A stretch of DNA of 41,906 bases from Corynebacterium mucifaciens (GTDB lineage: Bacteria; Actinomycetota; Actinomycetes; Mycobacteriales; Mycobacteriaceae), in NCBI RefSeq assembly GCF_012396315.1, contig NZ_JAAXPF010000013.1, positions 1-41,906 on the forward strand, written 5' to 3'. The position numbers and the translations under genes are program-made. The notes under the pieces were generated by a model. The model ran no database searches, was not told the origin of the DNA, and saw nothing but the letters and a program-made list of their open reading frames with translations. Position 1 is the stretch's first letter; the number at the start of each line of letters is the position of its first letter. Positions 40,815 through 41,906 of this stretch are shown here, one piece after another.

Positions 40815-40835
40815 ATAGCATTGAATATTAACGCT
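40815..40835 (-). promoter_or_regulatory. Imperfect palindrome upstream of the XRE regulator
   Basis: Reading TAGC-rTT-rA on both strands (40815-40835), this AT-rich element contains TAGCATT and TAGCGTTA half-sites related to the shared 14-base motif. It lies about 36-56 bases before the GTG at 40779, a fitting place for autoregulation. Confidence 0.4.
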
Positions 40836-40887
40836 ACCGGGCTAAGATTGGGGAATTCTGCGTAACTGCTGATAAAGATGAGACAAA

Positions 40888-41331
40888 CTAGCTGCGGTTT
40901 AGCCGATTATTGATGGTCAGTTGGGCCGCCTGCATGATTGTCATGTTGTCGACGCCGAACAGTTCGGCCAGGACGGGCACTCGGTCTATGGACAGGGCGG
41001 TGGTGCCGCGCTCGATGTCGCCCCACCCCGAGGCTGACAAACCGAGCGCTTCGGCCACTTCCGCACGTGTGCAGCCAGCTAGGACGCGCTGGGTCTTGAG
41101 GTCCAGTGCCGTCGGAAGAACGTTGATAACGGAGGCCACGGGTTCGTCAAGTACGGCCATGACTATGGACAGCATTTCGACGGACGGTGTGGCAATTCGG
41201 TGCTCCCATTGAGAGATCGTCCCCCGCGAAATGCGGCTGCGGCTGGCGAGCTCCGTAATCGTGAGGCCGGCCTCTTCTCGGAGCTGGCGAAACCGCTCTG
41301 GGTCGAAATGTTCAACCGATGTTCGTGCCAC
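40888..41331 (-). CDS. Tandem double-HTH XRE regulator
   Basis: A 147-residue protein from GTG 41331 (GAGGA upstream). Two complete XRE helix-turn-helix domains are visible: residues about 11-65 (FRQLREEAGLTITELASRSRISRGTISQWE) and about 78-133 (TQRVLAGCTRAEVAEALGLSASGWGDIERG). Two DNA-binding domains and no other domain suggest binding to paired half-sites. It is transcribed divergently from the transfer operon, which starts 235 bases away, so it is the prime candidate regulator of transfer. It also might be an ImmA substrate. Confidence 0.85.
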   Translation of the reverse strand: MARTSVEHFDPERFRQLREEAGLTITELASRSRISRGTISQWEHRIATPSVEMLSIVMAVLDEPVASVINVLPTALDLKTQRVLAGCTRAEVAEALGLSASGWGDIERGTTALSIDRVPVLAELFGVDNMTIMQAAQLTINNRLNRS

Positions 41332-41356
41332 GATTCCTCGTCCAGGTAAAGGGAGT

Positions 41357-41390
41357 AGGGGGTCTCCCCGAAAGGGCAGGCCCCCTTTTT
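41357..41390 (+). terminator. Terminator-like hairpin upstream of the transfer operon
   Basis: AGGGGG(T)CT(C)CCC pairs with GGGCAGGCCCCCT (two mismatches, GAAA in the loop) and is followed by T5 in the rightward direction. No rightward gene precedes it closely, so it may insulate the transfer promoter from read-through. Leftward it would sit in the leader of the 41331 gene. Confidence 0.6.
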
Positions 41391-41448
41391 AAGCATGTGC
41401 GGAATCAAGAATAAGTGATTAATGTCGCGCTACCTGGGCGGAGGGGTG

Positions 41449-41565
41449 CTATGTAATTGTTCAGTCTGTAAAAGCGAGAAATACTAACGCCAACCTACTA
41501 GCAAAACGGCCCCTGCAAATGTAGTGTGTGTGAGGAAACCCCCCATTCCGTTCGAAAGGTTCTCC
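41449..41565 (+). promoter_or_regulatory. Promoter region of the transfer operon
   Basis: A -10-like TATGTAAT starts at 41450. The inverse of the shared motif (41476-41489, CGTTAGTATTTCTC on the minus strand, 12 of 14 matches) lies about 12 bases after the expected transcript start, a repressor-type position. AAAGG lies six bases before ATG 41566. The exact promoter is uncertain. Confidence 0.5.
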
Positions 41566-41906
41566 ATGAAACGTTCCAGGACAGGACTGCTTATCGCGTC
41601 GGCGGCTACAGTCGGCACACTCTTTGTTGTCCCGGTGGCACAGGCGCAGCCCGGTGTCACATCGGTGGATTCCGCCGAAAAGCCCGCACCGTCCAAGGGG
41701 ACGCAGCCGGGTACGTCCACTCCGGCACCGTCCAAGGGGACGCAGCCGGGTACGTCCACTCCGGCACCGTCCAAGGGGACGCAGCCGGGTACGTCCACTC
41801 CGGCACCGTCCAAGGGCTCGCAGCCGGGTACGTCCACTCCGGCACCGTCCAAGGGCTCGCAGCCGGGTACGTCCACTCCGGCACCGTCCAAGGGCTCGCA
41901 GCCGGG
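41566..41906 (+). CDS. Secreted repeat protein, N-terminal part (gene crosses the window junction)
   Basis: The first 113 codons of the gene that continues at base 1; the complete protein would be about 381-384 residues. Residues 1-27 form a signal peptide (Arg/Lys start, then GLLIASAATVGTLFVVPVAQA, cleaved near AQAQ). Then come 13-residue repeats K-G-(T/S)-Q-P-G-T-S-T-P-A-P-S: three Thr-type units followed by Ser-type units. Pro/Thr/Ser-rich repeats of this kind make extended stalks and are frequent O-glycosylation targets in actinobacteria. The frame at the right edge joins base 1 without a shift. It is the first gene of the transfer operon. Confidence 0.85.
   Translation, partial: MKRSRTGLLIASAATVGTLFVVPVAQAQPGVTSVDSAEKPAPSKGTQPGTSTPAPSKGTQPGTSTPAPSKGTQPGTSTPAPSKGSQPGTSTPAPSKGSQPGTSTPAPSKGSQP
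41695..41906 (+). repeat. 39-base tandem coding repeats, 5' portion
   Basis: Five full units (starting at 41695, 41734, 41773, 41812 and 41851) plus a partial one (41890-41906). The first three carry GGGACG (Gly-Thr), the later ones GGCTCG (Gly-Ser). The array continues at base 1. Confidence 0.92.

Overview
The window looks like a complete circular conjugative plasmid of about 41.9 kb, cut open inside a repetitive gene. A secreted repeat-protein gene starts at 41566, runs off the right end in frame and resumes at base 1. The two ends share the 9 bases gcagccggg, and the repeat unit spanning the junction is exactly 9 bases too long, so the true circle is probably 41,897 bp. High G+C with G/C-rich third codon positions, a cutinase-family enzyme, SCO6880-type and DUF4913-type conjugation genes and a MobF relaxase point to a mycolic-acid actinobacterium, most likely Corynebacterium. 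That host assignment is inference.

Layout: (1) 41566 through the junction to 18261, plus strand: one long transfer operon. It encodes a secreted repeat protein, anchored and secreted accessory proteins, a cutinase-like esterase, small membrane proteins, a TrbL/VirB6-like channel protein, an SCO6880 protein, a VirB4-like ATPase, a three-domain cell-wall hydrolase, a VirD4/TraG coupling protein and a DUF4913 protein. It ends at a perfect terminator. (2) 18319-22296, minus: a TraA (MobF) relaxase-helicase with a C-terminal pentapeptide-repeat domain. A candidate oriT region separates it from a small divergent helical protein. (3) 23.1-25.4 kb: an HNH nuclease, a serine resolvase beside a hairpin-rich region, and a DUF2786 protein. 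(4) 26.2-27.9 kb, minus: a small operon with a lone DnaB N-terminal domain, an SSB-like protein, an RHH-like protein and an NrdH-like redoxin. Its promoter and leader are a near copy of the one before the DUF2786 gene. (5) 28.1-28.4 kb: tandem iteron-like repeats. (6) 28.7-34.9 kb, minus: a giant methylase-helicase with a second gene nested in another frame of its N-terminal linker. (7) 35.0-37.9 kb, minus: a small membrane protein, an RHH partition protein, ParA and a putative replication initiator. (8) 38.4-41.3 kb: a regulatory cassette of ImmA/IrrE peptidase, MAB_1171c-like membrane protein, PAP2-like membrane protein and two XRE regulators, placed just upstream of the transfer operon.

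How it fits together: the rep and par genes maintain the plasmid and the resolvase probably resolves multimers. TraA with the coupling protein would feed DNA to a T4SS-like channel. The operon also carries enzymes suited to opening both peptidoglycan and an outer mycolate layer. A 14-base motif, CGTTAGCATTYGTC, occurs in three plasmid promoter regions (methylase-helicase, ImmA cassette, transfer operon) and suggests one regulatory circuit built around the XRE/ImmA cassette.

Limits: all family assignments come from reading motifs, with no database search. Promoters, operators, oriT, res and centromere calls are candidates only.
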